From contig ASNI01000008.1 in NCBI GenBank assembly GCA_000404785.1, positions 1 to 48,977 on the forward strand: a stretch of DNA of 48,977 nucleotides. Direction: 5' to 3'. The first letter of the stretch is position 1. The number at the start of each line of letters is the position of its first letter. Source of the DNA: Cloacimonetes bacterium SCGC AAA252-N17 (GTDB lineage: Bacteria; Cloacimonadota; Cloacimonadia; JGIOTU-2). Of the stretch, positions 18,062 through 27,619 are shown one piece after another. A program made the translations under genes and the position numbers. Under the pieces are notes generated by a model, which saw only the letters and a program-made list of their open reading frames with translations, did not search any database and was not told the origin of the DNA.

Positions 18062-19702
18062 TTAATTTACAAAAGAGAAGGAAGCTACATCGAACAATCC
18101 CTGATCGCTTAATTTCAGTTCAGGAATGACTTCTAATGCGAGGAATGAGAGTGTGCTCATTGGAGAGCGGAGCATGCATCCAAATTCAGCAGCTTTATTA
18201 CGTACAAGATCGTGGTTCTTTGCAGTTTCAATAGGGGCTTTTGTGCTCATCAAACCACCTACACGGAGTTCATCAAAAGTAATATCAGCACCGTTTATAG
18301 CACACAATCCACCTTGGTGTTCAATAAGCTGGTTGACGGCAGTTAATATATCTTCATCATTCGTGCCGGCGATAATAATATTATGGCAATCGTGGGCTAC
18401 AGTGGAACCAAGTGCTCCCTTTCTCAAACCAAAACCGTGAACATGACAGGCAGAAATATTACCTGTTTTACCATAGCGTTCAACAACAACCAATTTAAGA
18501 ATATCCTGCTTGATAGAGATTTCTTCTTGCACGTCGTGTTTTAATTTTTTAGTATATACCATCCCGTCTTCAACTTCGATCACATGCCCGTAATATTTCT
18601 GGGGGATCGCAGGAATCGCCTTAATAGTCTTGGTTTTTATGGAGTGCATAATGGAATCAGGAACGGGATACATTTGGACAGGGGGAGAGGGTTTATCTTT
18701 TTGATATGCCACAGCACCGTTTAAAATGACCATTTCGGGCATGAAAGTTACAAGATCAGGGAGGATAAGCACATCAGCAATTTTATTCACTTCAATACAA
18801 CCGCGGTCTTGCATATTATCATGTTGAGCTGTGTTGTATGAACCGGCTCGCACTGCCCGTATCGGATCTATGCCGAGTTTTACTGCTTTTCGAACATTGA
18901 AATTTATATGTCCCTGTCTTAGAATATCAGTTACCAATTTATCATCAGCACAGAACATCACATCGTCTTTTTCCGTTTTGAGAAGAGTATAGCAGTCATC
19001 AGGCACAGTTTCTGCCGAACCTTCACGTAGAAATATTTTCATACCAAGAGATAACTTTTCCTTCATCTCAGGCAAAGTGAGGGATTCATGATCATCATAA
19101 ATACCTGCTGAGATGTATGTTCGCAAGTTTTCGCCGCGGAGTCCGGGGGCATGACCGTTAACGATCTTTCCCATATCATGAGTAGCTTTGATCTTTGCCA
19201 TAACTTGAGGATCTCTGTTTATCACACCCGGAAAATTCATCATTTCACCCAACGCAACAACATCATCATAAGAGAGCATTTCCTTAATTTCTGTAACACC
19301 AAAATTTGCTCCGTTCGTGCCAAAGGGACTTGCAGGAACACAGGAAGGTGCAGTAAGAAATATTTTCATTCGGGCATGATGGCATGCCTGTCTGAAATAA
19401 TGAAAACCCTTCATGCCGGCAACATTGCAGATTTCATGGCAGTCTGCCACGATAGCTGCAGTACCATTAGGAATCACTGCTTCAGCGAAATTAACCGGCG
19501 TAAGGTTTGTACTTTCAACATGGAAATGAGCATCAAAAAATGCTGGAGTGAGATATTTATTAGTGCCGTCAATAATGATATTTCCTTGCAAGGGTTTATC
19601 TGAAATTTGAGTAATAATGCCACCTTTAATTCCTACACTGACTTTATCTATTACCTCATTGATAACGTCGATTCGATGGATGTTATTTATTACGATATCC
19701 AT
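18062..19702 (-). CDS. ade: Adenine deaminase
   Basis: Metal-dependent amidohydrolase converting adenine to hypoxanthine in purine salvage or use. It has 546 residues, the usual length for the bacterial Ade family. His59 and His61 (FDAHFHVES) are the HxH metal ligands. The VADCHE segment at 86-90, GHAPG, DDHES and FCADDK follow the Ade pattern. The C-terminal half carries the Ade-specific domain with GKTGNISACHVHGFGL and HDCHNIIIAGTND. It is the last gene of the pepP-coaD-M16-ade block, 18 bases after the M16 stop, and converges on recG with only 37 bases between the stops. Confidence 0.93.
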   Translation of the reverse strand: MDIVINNIHRIDVINEVIDKVSVGIKGGIITQISDKPLQGNIIIDGTNKYLTPAFFDAHFHVESTNLTPVNFAEAVIPNGTAAIVADCHEICNVAGMKGFHYFRQACHHARMKIFLTAPSCVPASPFGTNGANFGVTEIKEMLSYDDVVALGEMMNFPGVINRDPQVMAKIKATHDMGKIVNGHAPGLRGENLRTYISAGIYDDHESLTLPEMKEKLSLGMKIFLREGSAETVPDDCYTLLKTEKDDVMFCADDKLVTDILRQGHINFNVRKAVKLGIDPIRAVRAGSYNTAQHDNMQDRGCIEVNKIADVLILPDLVTFMPEMVILNGAVAYQKDKPSPPVQMYPVPDSIMHSIKTKTIKAIPAIPQKYYGHVIEVEDGMVYTKKLKHDVQEEISIKQDILKLVVVERYGKTGNISACHVHGFGLRKGALGSTVAHDCHNIIIAGTNDEDILTAVNQLIEHQGGLCAINGADITFDELRVGGLMSTKAPIETAKNHDLVRNKAAEFGCMLRSPMSTLSFLALEVIPELKLSDQGLFDVASFSFVN

Positions 19703-19720
19703 GATTCACACACTACTTTA

Positions 19721-20965
19721 TTATTCTTTCTCCGTAGGTTTCAGAATGGTTGTAATAAAAATTTCTTTATCAAATATTCTTTGGGCTACACGCTGAATAT
19801 CCGCAGATTTGATGTTCTCAATCTGAGCGATCACTCTGTCTATTGGATATATCTCCTTGATGTAAATGTACTGCTTGGCAAGCCGATTCATCCGTGCAGA
19901 AGTACTCTCAAGTCCGATCAATATACTTGATTTGAGCAATGCTTTTATACGTTCAAGTTCAGTTTCGGCAACAGGTTTCTCCATGATAGACCGGATCTCT
20001 TTGTGGATCAAATCAATACTTTTCTTGCTGTTTTTGGGTTTTGTTGCAGCATAAATACCTATACAGCCGGTATCGTGAAAGAAGTCCACAAATGAACCGA
20101 TGTCATAGGAAATCCCGTGTTTCTCTCGAATATTTTGAAAAAGCCGGGAACTCATCCCTCCAGAAAGAATTGCATTCAGCTCAAGAAGTGTATAGCGGTC
20201 TTCATCAGTATAGGAAAAGGTGTGAGTTCCAATACATATATGGCATTGATGATTCGCATTTTTGGTATATTCATGCGTATATTTTTTTATTGATGGAGGT
20301 GAACTCAATGCTCGGTCTGAAGGTGTCGGGATAGATTTACCAAAATTGAAATATTTTTCAACGAAACGAACCAGCTTTTGATGGTCGATATAACCTGATG
20401 CTGAGATAATAAAACGGTCCGGCTTATAATTTTCGGACATAAAAGCTGTGCAGGTAGTTTTTTCAAAACGAGCAACTTCCTCTTTATACCCCACAATCGG
20501 GTAGCCAAGCGAATTGTCTGGAAATGAATTTTCATAGAAAAGATCAAAGATCAAATCGCCTGGAGTATCTTGAATGTCATTTATTTCATCTATGACCACT
20601 TCTTTTTCTTTTTGTAGTTCTTCATCAGGAAATGTGGAGTGAAGAAGCAGATCAGAGATAAGATCAACACTCTGTTTAAGATTTTCTTCCAGGCATCGTG
20701 CAAAAATACAGGTGTATTCTTTACTTGTAAAGGCATTTATCGATCCTCCGAGTGATTCCAGATAATTCGCAATCTCAATTTTTGAACGGAATTCAGTGCC
20801 TTTAAACAGCATATGCTCAAGAAAATGAGCAATACCACGATTATGCACAGTCTCATCTCGGGAGCCGACATTGATCCACGCCCCAATGGAGATAGAGCGT
20901 ACATGTTCTATATGTTCGGACAGGACAGTAATTCCATTGTCCAGAATTGTTTTTTTATAACTCAT
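19721..20965 (-). CDS. M16 family zinc metallopeptidase (processing-peptidase-like)
   Basis: A 414-residue peptidase of the insulinase/mitochondrial processing peptidase family. The inverted zinc motif HFLEH lies at 47-51, and Glu127 falls exactly 76 residues after the second His, as expected for the third ligand. A second M16 domain follows, with AILSGGMSSRLFQNIREKHGISY as its typical R/Y-containing substrate-binding segment. No signal peptide is visible, so it is probably cytoplasmic. Bacterial homologues are often called YmxG or PqqL-like; the natural substrate is unknown. It starts one base after coaD ends. Confidence 0.9.
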   Translation of the reverse strand: MSYKKTILDNGITVLSEHIEHVRSISIGAWINVGSRDETVHNRGIAHFLEHMLFKGTEFRSKIEIANYLESLGGSINAFTSKEYTCIFARCLEENLKQSVDLISDLLLHSTFPDEELQKEKEVVIDEINDIQDTPGDLIFDLFYENSFPDNSLGYPIVGYKEEVARFEKTTCTAFMSENYKPDRFIISASGYIDHQKLVRFVEKYFNFGKSIPTPSDRALSSPPSIKKYTHEYTKNANHQCHICIGTHTFSYTDEDRYTLLELNAILSGGMSSRLFQNIREKHGISYDIGSFVDFFHDTGCIGIYAATKPKNSKKSIDLIHKEIRSIMEKPVAETELERIKALLKSSILIGLESTSARMNRLAKQYIYIKEIYPIDRVIAQIENIKSADIQRVAQRIFDKEIFITTILKPTEKE

Positions 20966-20966
20966 T

Positions 20967-21455
20967 TTATTCTATTTCTTTGAATTTTTCTGCTATTTTA
21001 TCGCTTATGGATTTAGGTACATATTCTTTGATCGATCCACCGGTGCTGATTATCTGTTTTACCAAGCTTGAGCTGAGATAGAGGTATTTACTTTGAGGGA
21101 TTAGGAAAATAGTTTCCACATCTTCGGAAAGTGTTCTGTTTGCAAGAGCGATTTGCAGTTCATATTCAAAATCCGATACTGCACGAAGTCCCCGCATCAT
21201 TACCGAGCTGCCTCTGTCCCTTGCAAAATTGACTGCGAGTCCTGAAAAGGATTCGACTTTCACATTGGGGATGTGTTTTGTCCCTTCTATTGCAAGCTCG
21301 ACTCGCTCTTCCAGAGTGAACAAACATTCTTTATAGGTTTCCTCTGCAACTCCAATAATAACCTTTTCAAATATTACAGCAGCACGTTCGATGATGTCTA
21401 TATGTCCGTTTGTGATCGGGTCAAAGGTGCCTGGATAAATTGCTATTTCTTTCAT
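20967..21455 (-). CDS. coaD: Phosphopantetheine adenylyltransferase
   Basis: Fourth step of coenzyme A synthesis, joining ATP and 4'-phosphopantetheine to form dephospho-CoA. It has 162 residues, standard for CoaD. The nucleotidyltransferase motif YPGTFDPITNGH is at 7-18, with the T/HxGH-type His18. RGLRAVSDFEYELQIALANR and the C-terminal SSSLVKQI segment complete the family signature. The ATG has AAGGAATATT upstream. It lies in a compact block with pepP and an M16 peptidase; this seems to be co-transcription only, since the products are not functionally related. Confidence 0.95.
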   Translation of the reverse strand: MKEIAIYPGTFDPITNGHIDIIERAAVIFEKVIIGVAEETYKECLFTLEERVELAIEGTKHIPNVKVESFSGLAVNFARDRGSSVMMRGLRAVSDFEYELQIALANRTLSEDVETIFLIPQSKYLYLSSSLVKQIISTGGSIKEYVPKSISDKIAEKFKEIE

Positions 21456-21463
21456 AATATTCC

Positions 21464-22693
21464 TTATTTTTTCATGATATTTTCGATATCGTTGATCTCT
21501 TTTGGTATATCTTTTGAAAGATTCTCATGTCCGTCTTTTGTCACAAGAATATCATCTTCGATACGGACACCAAGCTTCTCTTCAGGAATGTAAATACCGG
21601 GTTCGACTGTGATAACATTTCCTGCTTCAAGTTTTTTGTCATGATCAACAAGATCATGTGCCTGCAAGCCAAGTGGGTGACTAACAGAATGCATATAATA
21701 TTTTTTATACTCTTCATCTTTTTTGATGAGGTTTAATTTTTTAAGAGCTTTTTTTATCAGCTTAACGGTCTCTTCCTGCAAATCCCGCAACGTAATACCG
21801 GGTTTCACCTTTTTGATGATAGCTTTATTCACATCAAGAACAGCTTGATATACTTCCTTTTGGCGTTTGGTAAATGTGCCGTTTGCAGGGTAGGTTCGCG
21901 AAATATCAGCACAATATTCATTCCATTTGGCTCCCACATCAGCAAGAACAAGAACATCAGAACAAACTTTGCCGATATTTTTTTCATAATGAAGAATTGT
22001 CGCATTTTCACCGTTTGCAATAATTGGGGAGAAGGCAAGCTGTTTTGCATTATTTCGAATACATTCATAACGGAAATGAGCTTCCAATTCATATTCCATC
22101 ATGCCGGGCTCAGTATGAGTAATGAGGTTGTGTATGGCATCATTTGTGATACTGATCGCTTTTTTCATATTTGTGATCTCATCAACTTTTTTTACAGAAC
22201 GAAGAATAGTCATAAAGGGTCCGGGATGCAGAATTTTGAGCGCCGGATAGTGAGTTGTGATATCTTTGATCTGGAATAATGAATCTGTTAAATTAGCTCC
22301 GATCTTATTCGCTTTATGATCATAGAAGCATACTTCACCGGAAATCGCATACGTGTGAAGGATTCGTGGGAATTCATCAATGAAAAATATATGTTCAATT
22401 CCTGAAATTTTCTTTGCGTCCTCTTTCGATAGTTTTTTCCCGATCCAGACTTCCATTTCTGGGATATTTCTTTCTATAAAAAGGATACTGAGATTTGTTT
22501 TCCTATTTTTATGAAGCAAAATTTGAGCATTAGCAATTCTTAATCCTGTCAGATAAAAAAAGTTAGCATTTTGCTCGAAATCTACAGGCAAACTACCTGC
22601 GTCTGAAACAGTTGCTGAGAACACACCAAGACTGTTATCCGGCAAAAGTTTAAACAGTTGTTTTCTATTCGAAGTGAAGAATTGTTTATCCAT
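21464..22693 (-). CDS. pepP: Xaa-Pro aminopeptidase (M24 family, aminopeptidase P type)
   Basis: Dimetal peptidase removing N-terminal residues that precede proline. It has 409 residues with an N-terminal creatinase-like domain (about 1-160) and a C-terminal pita-bread domain. The ligands are visible in the normal order: two Asp in VLADVGAKWNEYCADISRTYP, His in HSVSHPLGLQAHD, and Glu in TVEPGIYIPEE and VRIEDDILV. It is the first gene of its block, with a 148-bp gap before rluD upstream, in which I see no clear promoter. The ATG follows AAGGATAC. A close alternative is prolidase (Xaa-Pro dipeptidase), but the N-terminal domain favours aminopeptidase P. Confidence 0.9.
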   Translation of the reverse strand: MDKQFFTSNRKQLFKLLPDNSLGVFSATVSDAGSLPVDFEQNANFFYLTGLRIANAQILLHKNRKTNLSILFIERNIPEMEVWIGKKLSKEDAKKISGIEHIFFIDEFPRILHTYAISGEVCFYDHKANKIGANLTDSLFQIKDITTHYPALKILHPGPFMTILRSVKKVDEITNMKKAISITNDAIHNLITHTEPGMMEYELEAHFRYECIRNNAKQLAFSPIIANGENATILHYEKNIGKVCSDVLVLADVGAKWNEYCADISRTYPANGTFTKRQKEVYQAVLDVNKAIIKKVKPGITLRDLQEETVKLIKKALKKLNLIKKDEEYKKYYMHSVSHPLGLQAHDLVDHDKKLEAGNVITVEPGIYIPEEKLGVRIEDDILVTKDGHENLSKDIPKEINDIENIMKK

Positions 22694-22841
22694 GTATCCT
22701 TCTTGAATAATTTTTTACAAAACTTGGTTTCGGTGAAGAGATTGGCAATATTTTTATTATGAATTGGTTGGAATCGTTGGTCTCCTAACCTTGATGAATT
22801 AATTTCTTATTAGAAAGATGCACTAAATTTCTGCAAATAAA

Positions 22842-23876
22842 CTAGATGACTGAGCAGTAAAAGCTTTTTCTCATAATTCTCAAAACATTATCCATATCCT
22901 GAGGAATGGGACTGGTAACGAAGATCATCTTTTTTGTAATGGGATGAATGAATTCCAATTGGTGAGCATGAAGCGCCTGTCGCCTTAGTGTGTTCGATAA
23001 CAGATGCCTCATGATTTTTTTAGATCTTTCTGGCACGAGGTTGATCATCTGCTTTTTAGTCGAGTACATTGTATCACCCATAACAGGATGCATAAGATGC
23101 GAAAAATGGACACGAATCTGGTGAGTTCTTCCTGTTTCTAAAAAAATCTTTGTAATATCGAGACCTGGATAGGTTTCAATAACTTCGTAATGCGTAACTG
23201 CGAGTTTTCCTTCATCAAGAACTGCCATTTTTCTGGTGTTTGCAGGATTTCGACCGTAGAATGTACGAATTGTCCCCTCAGAAGCTGAAAGATTTCCCAT
23301 AGTGTAGGCAATATAGATTTTTTGGATCTGGTGGTTAATAAAGAGCTCCTTCAATTTTGTATGAACAAAATCGTTCTTTGCTACGATGATCAAACCGGAT
23401 GTGTCCTTATCAAGCCGATGTACGATGCCCGGTCGTAGAGGGTCATCAAGGGATGAAAGCTGCTTCAAGTGGTACATGATTGCATTGACAAGTGTGCCGT
23501 GGTAATGCCCGGGCGCAGGATGTACGACCATGCCTGCAGGTTTATCTATGATTGCAAGATGCTCGTCTTCATACACAAAGGAAAGCTTAATATCTTCCGG
23601 TAAAATGTCCTTTTTTGTGGGGGGAGGAATTTTTATATGTATGATCTGGTTTTTATGAACATGCTCGCTTTTCTTAACAGCTTTTCCGTCAAGTGTCACA
23701 AAACCTTTCTTCAACAAACGGTCAACAAAGGATCGTGAGTAGAGCTCGTTTATATTTAAATTCGCTATGTATTTGTCAATCCTGATGCTTTCTTTTGTGC
23801 GAACTGCAAAGGTAAGTTCTCTAACAAATCTATCCTTCTGATCTAGATTTTCCATCTTCTGTACTGGGAGATTCAT
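22842..23876 (-). CDS. rluD: 23S rRNA pseudouridine synthase (RluD/RluA family)
   Basis: A 344-residue protein with an N-terminal S4 RNA-binding domain (about 31-90) and an RluA-type catalytic domain. The catalytic motif HRLDKDTSGLIIVAKN is at 153-168 with Asp156 as the nucleophile. AIIDKPAGMVVHPAPGH and ETGRTHQIRVHFSHLMHPVMGD are also diagnostic. In E. coli the RluD sites are U1911, U1915 and U1917 in helix 69; the same target is probable here but not proven. The ATG at 23876 overlaps the PAS gene by 47 bp; an alternative in-frame ATG at 23855 also overlaps, and neither has a strong ribosome site. Confidence 0.9.
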   Translation of the reverse strand: MNLPVQKMENLDQKDRFVRELTFAVRTKESIRIDKYIANLNINELYSRSFVDRLLKKGFVTLDGKAVKKSEHVHKNQIIHIKIPPPTKKDILPEDIKLSFVYEDEHLAIIDKPAGMVVHPAPGHYHGTLVNAIMYHLKQLSSLDDPLRPGIVHRLDKDTSGLIIVAKNDFVHTKLKELFINHQIQKIYIAYTMGNLSASEGTIRTFYGRNPANTRKMAVLDEGKLAVTHYEVIETYPGLDITKIFLETGRTHQIRVHFSHLMHPVMGDTMYSTKKQMINLVPERSKKIMRHLLSNTLRRQALHAHQLEFIHPITKKMIFVTSPIPQDMDNVLRIMRKSFYCSVI

Positions 23877-24603
23877 ATAATTTTTTTAGGTCAATACCTG
23901 TTATGACAAAGACCATTCCTGTCACAATTCCCTCTTCGTTGTGGATTATACCCACATGAAAAGTTACATGCTTTTTTATTTTCGGTATATATATTTTCCG
24001 CTCTGAGATGAGCATTTTCTGGGAAACCGCTTCTTGGAAAAATTTCAGGACTTCACCTTCATAGTGAAAATCAAGAAATGGGGGATTATTTTCTACAGAA
24101 GCCAGTCCAAGAAGTTTTTGAGCGTGTTTGTCTATCATCACGATCTCATCTTTTTCATTTGTAATGATAATTCCATCATTAGTATTTTCAAGAATAACAT
24201 TCAATCTGTGAGCGTACTCCAGGATTTTGCTTTTTTTCTCTTTATCAAACTTTTTCAGATTTGTGATCATCGTGTTCGTTGCACTGGTAAGAGTTGCAAT
24301 TGGTCCATGGCGATACTGTTCCGGAATTGAGATGTCGAACTTACCTCTTTTAAGCTCATCAAAGACTGATTCAATAGGCTTGAAAGAATTCTGTAGTATC
24401 ATTGGAACGTAGAACAGAAGCACAATACCAAGGATCAATTCAATAAATAGGAAGATGTACTGGACTGTCATTATTCTATCTTTGATAACTTCAGGAAGGA
24501 TGGAATTATTTAATTTATAAAGAATAAAAGCAGCATTAATGACAACAAAAATAAGGAGAATAATAACTATGATACGAAATTTGCTCTGAAATGTTAAATG
24601 CAT
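23830..24603 (-). CDS. Two-TM membrane protein with HAMP-like region and PAS domain, no kinase domain
   Basis: A 257-residue membrane sensor-like protein. Hydrophobic helices lie at about 9-30 and 47-70 with a very short outside loop. A HAMP-like linker (71-120, including FKPIESVFDELKRG) and a PAS domain (about 132-240, ILENTNDGIIITNEKDEIVMID) follow. It ends before any histidine kinase, GGDEF or other output domain, and the stop is clean. It lies 15 bases after trkA in the potassium-uptake block, so it may sense or tune K+ uptake or turgor; this is inference from position. GGAG precedes the ATG. It could also be the remnant of a PhoR-like kinase. Confidence 0.7.
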   Translation of the reverse strand: MHLTFQSKFRIIVIILLIFVVINAAFILYKLNNSILPEVIKDRIMTVQYIFLFIELILGIVLLFYVPMILQNSFKPIESVFDELKRGKFDISIPEQYRHGPIATLTSATNTMITNLKKFDKEKKSKILEYAHRLNVILENTNDGIIITNEKDEIVMIDKHAQKLLGLASVENNPPFLDFHYEGEVLKFFQEAVSQKMLISERKIYIPKIKKHVTFHVGIIHNEEGIVTGMVFVITGIDLKKLYESPSTEDGKSRSEG

Positions 24604-24618
24604 GGAAACTCCAAAAAA

Positions 24619-25329
24619 TTATTCTTTGATCTTATGTTTTTCAGCCATTTTGATCAATTCATCCACATCATTATTTTTACCGATGATGATTATTTTGTCT
24701 GATTTGTGAAGCACATCATCAGCAGAGGGAAGCACATTTGTGTCTTCAAGCAGGATATTATTTCCCTGTTCATCAACTGTGGGTTTCGTGCTTTTTATTG
24801 CAATGATGCTGATATTATATTTATTTCTTACATCGAGATCTTTCAGACTTTTTCCTACAAAGAACGAGGGAACGGTGATCTCAACTTCACTGTGTTCTTT
24901 TGATATCTCAGTATAAGTAAAAACATGTTGTGAAATAAGAAGGTTCGCGATCTCTCTTCCAACATATTGCTCCGGGAAAATCGTACGTTGAACACCCATG
25001 ATAGAGAGAATTCGTGCATGGAGTTCGCTATCCACCTTTGCCAGGATCTTTCCTACACCGATCTTTCTAAGGATTGCAGCGGTCAGTACGCTTACTTCAA
25101 TATTCTCGCCAATTGCGATAACGACCGCATCAACATTGCCAATATCGATCGCACGAAGCGCTTGCTCGTCAGTAGAATCCATGCATATGGTATTAGTTAC
25201 AAAGCTGCGGATCTCTTCGACCTTTTTTTCATCATTGTCTATTGCAATGACTTCAGCACCCTTTTTTACAAGAGTTTTTACGATAGTAACACCAAATCTT
25301 CCTAAACCAATTACGGCAAATTGAGCCAT
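24619..25329 (-). CDS. trkA: Potassium uptake regulatory subunit TrkA/KtrA (RCK protein)
   Basis: A cytoplasmic gating subunit of 236 residues with one RCK_N and one RCK_C domain, the KtrA size and not the duplicated E. coli TrkA. The Rossmann motif GLGRFG at 8-13 and the acidic end of beta-2 (IAIDNDE) bind nucleotide. IGENIEVSVLTAAILRKIG and the RCK_C part (VPSFFVGKSLKDLDVRNKY) are typical. The start has a good GGAGGA ribosome site. It follows trkH by 23 bp, so the channel and gating subunit are made together. Confidence 0.93.
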   Translation of the reverse strand: MAQFAVIGLGRFGVTIVKTLVKKGAEVIAIDNDEKKVEEIRSFVTNTICMDSTDEQALRAIDIGNVDAVVIAIGENIEVSVLTAAILRKIGVGKILAKVDSELHARILSIMGVQRTIFPEQYVGREIANLLISQHVFTYTEISKEHSEVEITVPSFFVGKSLKDLDVRNKYNISIIAIKSTKPTVDEQGNNILLEDTNVLPSADDVLHKSDKIIIIGKNNDVDELIKMAEKHKIKE

Positions 25330-25352
25330 TGTTCCTCCGAATAATTTATCTC

Positions 25353-27065
25353 TTAACCGATAGCTATATTTTCATCAGGATAATGATAATGAACACTTAT
25401 TTTTTTCTCACTTAAAGCGAACGCTATGGTCAAAGGACCAACACGTCCCAAATACATTAACGCAATAATTGCAAGTTTGCCAATGGATGTCAAGTGTGGG
25501 GTGATACCCATAGAAAGTCCCACTGTACCAAAAGCGGAAAAAGCTTCAAATATGATCTGCTCGAATTTGAACCCCTGGCTTGCCTCAGAAATACATAAAA
25601 CGAGAATAAGAGTAACTAAAATTGTGACAGAAATTGTAATGAGAGACATCACTTTTCTAGTATTTTCCGAAGCGATAGAGCGGTGGAACACCTCCACATC
25701 TTCTCTACGTCGGATGATCGACCAAACCGAGAGAACGAGAATCGCAAAACTTGTAGTTTTAATACCACCACCCGTAGAACCCGGTGAAGCGCCAATAAAC
25801 ATAAATACGATCATCAGGATTACTGAAGAAAAGCTCATCTTAGAAATATCAAGGGTGTTAAATCCTGCAGTTCGCGTCGTAACGGATTGGAAGGTGGATG
25901 CCAGAATACTATTCTTCATTGGCAACTGATTCAACTGATTATTATACTCAAAAGCAAAGATCAAAACGCTTCCTATCACGATCAAAGCAATCGTGGTGAT
26001 TATTACAATTTTTGAATGCAATGATAAAAAACGAATATGTCTTCGTCTGATAACATTGTTGAATACATCGAGCATAACAGTAAAACCGATCCCGCCAATG
26101 ATTATGAGAGACATAATTATAAGATTTACGCTCCAACTTCCCTGAAATCGCATAAAGCTGTCAGGATAAAGACAGAATCCTGCATTACAAAAGGCAGAGA
26201 CAGAATGGAACATACAATGCCCGAGAAGATTAAAATTGGAAAGCGGAGCAAAATGAGCAAGGGGACGGAATTTCAGGAACAGTACCGTTGCTCCGATCAC
26301 TTCAAAAATAAAAGTTGTGACTATGATCGCTCGAAGCAGTTTGATCATACTGTATTTTGATACCTCTCCTAGCACTCCTTGCAGCAGTGATTGTCCCTGC
26401 AGACTGATCTTTTTTCCAAAAAGCATGATAAGTGCTGTGGAAAAAGTCATGATGCCGAGTCCACCGATCTGCATCAATATGAGTATTATAGTATGTCCAA
26501 AAGATGAAAAATCAGCACCTGTATCAAGAACTATCAAGCCGGTTACACAGGTTGCGGAAGTTGCAGTAAATCCAGCATTGATCAGTCCAATGCTCTCTCC
26601 ATTTGATGAAGCAAGAGGTAAGCTCAAGAAGGTTGTGCCCAGCAGAATTATCATTCCAAAACTTAGCAAAATAATTTTTGAAGGATGGTTTCTGAAGCGT
26701 GAAAATAGGTTCACTGCCGGTTTTGTAGATGCAAGCATATCAATAAGAATAACTATCTGACGAAGAACTATATATACCTGAAAAACGATAAGATCATTAT
26801 AAAAAATGAATGAGATTACAACCGCGCAGAGATCAAAGAATATCTTTTTTATGTAAGAGAAACTGCCGCGATTATAATAGATCTTTAGAATATTCAGACA
26901 TGCAAAATAGAAAAGAAAAATTTTTGTGAATTCGTTGAAAAGCGGTATGTATTTAGGATGAAATTGCTGATATGCCACAAAAAAGCCGATGGCTATCGCG
27001 ACAGAGAACATCAGCTGTTCAAAGAATCGCCAATATTCTTTCCTGAAATCTAATCGTTTAAACAT
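25353..27065 (-). CDS. trkH: TrkH/KtrB family potassium transporter, membrane subunit
   Basis: A 570-residue K+ (probably Na+- or H+-coupled) translocating subunit with repeated pore loops. The first filter region is FTATSATCVTGL. The others are in FHSVSAFCNAGFCLYP, SVTTRTAGFNTLD and FEAFSAFGTVGLSMG. The segment FMFIGASPGSTGGGIKTTSFA is the intramembrane gating loop conserved in TrkH/KtrB. About 130 residues before the first filter form several extra N-terminal helices, longer than KtrB. It is first in the trkH-trkA-PAS-rluD block, with a 115-bp gap after rplS in which I see no strong promoter or terminator. Confidence 0.93.
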   Translation of the reverse strand: MFKRLDFRKEYWRFFEQLMFSVAIAIGFFVAYQQFHPKYIPLFNEFTKIFLFYFACLNILKIYYNRGSFSYIKKIFFDLCAVVISFIFYNDLIVFQVYIVLRQIVILIDMLASTKPAVNLFSRFRNHPSKIILLSFGMIILLGTTFLSLPLASSNGESIGLINAGFTATSATCVTGLIVLDTGADFSSFGHTIILILMQIGGLGIMTFSTALIMLFGKKISLQGQSLLQGVLGEVSKYSMIKLLRAIIVTTFIFEVIGATVLFLKFRPLAHFAPLSNFNLLGHCMFHSVSAFCNAGFCLYPDSFMRFQGSWSVNLIIMSLIIIGGIGFTVMLDVFNNVIRRRHIRFLSLHSKIVIITTIALIVIGSVLIFAFEYNNQLNQLPMKNSILASTFQSVTTRTAGFNTLDISKMSFSSVILMIVFMFIGASPGSTGGGIKTTSFAILVLSVWSIIRRREDVEVFHRSIASENTRKVMSLITISVTILVTLILVLCISEASQGFKFEQIIFEAFSAFGTVGLSMGITPHLTSIGKLAIIALMYLGRVGPLTIAFALSEKKISVHYHYPDENIAIG

Positions 27066-27180
27066 AATTTTTCAGAAAGCTTAGAGCTATGAAAAGAACA
27101 TGAATCTTTTGAATTCGAAGTGAATAAATGTTAAGAAAAAAAGAAATGATTCTGTACGCTTATGTTACTATACCTCTCTT

Positions 27181-27564
27181 TTATTCGCTGTCTGTATTTT
27201 CAACCTTATTCTTTGGTGTCGGTTTTTTCCCTCGCTTAACCTTTGTGCTTTTACTTCGGAGTTTTCTCAGATAGAAAAGTTTGGAACGGCGGACACGTCC
27301 ATAACATATTACTTCGATTTGTTGGATCAATGGTGAGAAAAGTGGGAAAATACGCTCTACTGCAACACCATGACTGATTTTTCGAACGGTAAATGTTTTA
27401 TTGATCCCAGAACCTTTTTTCTGGATCACTATACCTTGCAATATCTGAATACGAGGTTTTTCAAACTCCCGGATCGTGTAGTGAACTTTCACAGTATCAC
27501 CGGTATTGAAATCCGGCAATTTATTGTTCATCTGGTCTTGGCCAACTCTATATAAAATATCCAT
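27181..27564 (-). CDS. rplS: 50S ribosomal protein L19
   Basis: Large-subunit ribosomal protein at the 30S-50S interface; 127 residues, slightly longer than the usual 115 because of a Lys-rich C-terminal tail. Diagnostic segments are FNTGDTVKVHYTIREFEKPRIQILQGIVIQKKG, TFTVRKISHGVAVERIFPLFSP and VRRSKLFYLRKLRSKSTKVK. It closes the rpsP-khpA-rimM-trmD block, with the SPOUT methyltransferase gene placed between trmD and rplS. Confidence 0.96.
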   Translation of the reverse strand: MDILYRVGQDQMNNKLPDFNTGDTVKVHYTIREFEKPRIQILQGIVIQKKGSGINKTFTVRKISHGVAVERIFPLFSPLIQQIEVICYGRVRRSKLFYLRKLRSKSTKVKRGKKPTPKNKVENTDSE

Positions 27565-27619
27565 TAAAACCTCATTATTACTTTCATTTATTGATTATGA
27601 TTATTTTAGAATAGTGTCT

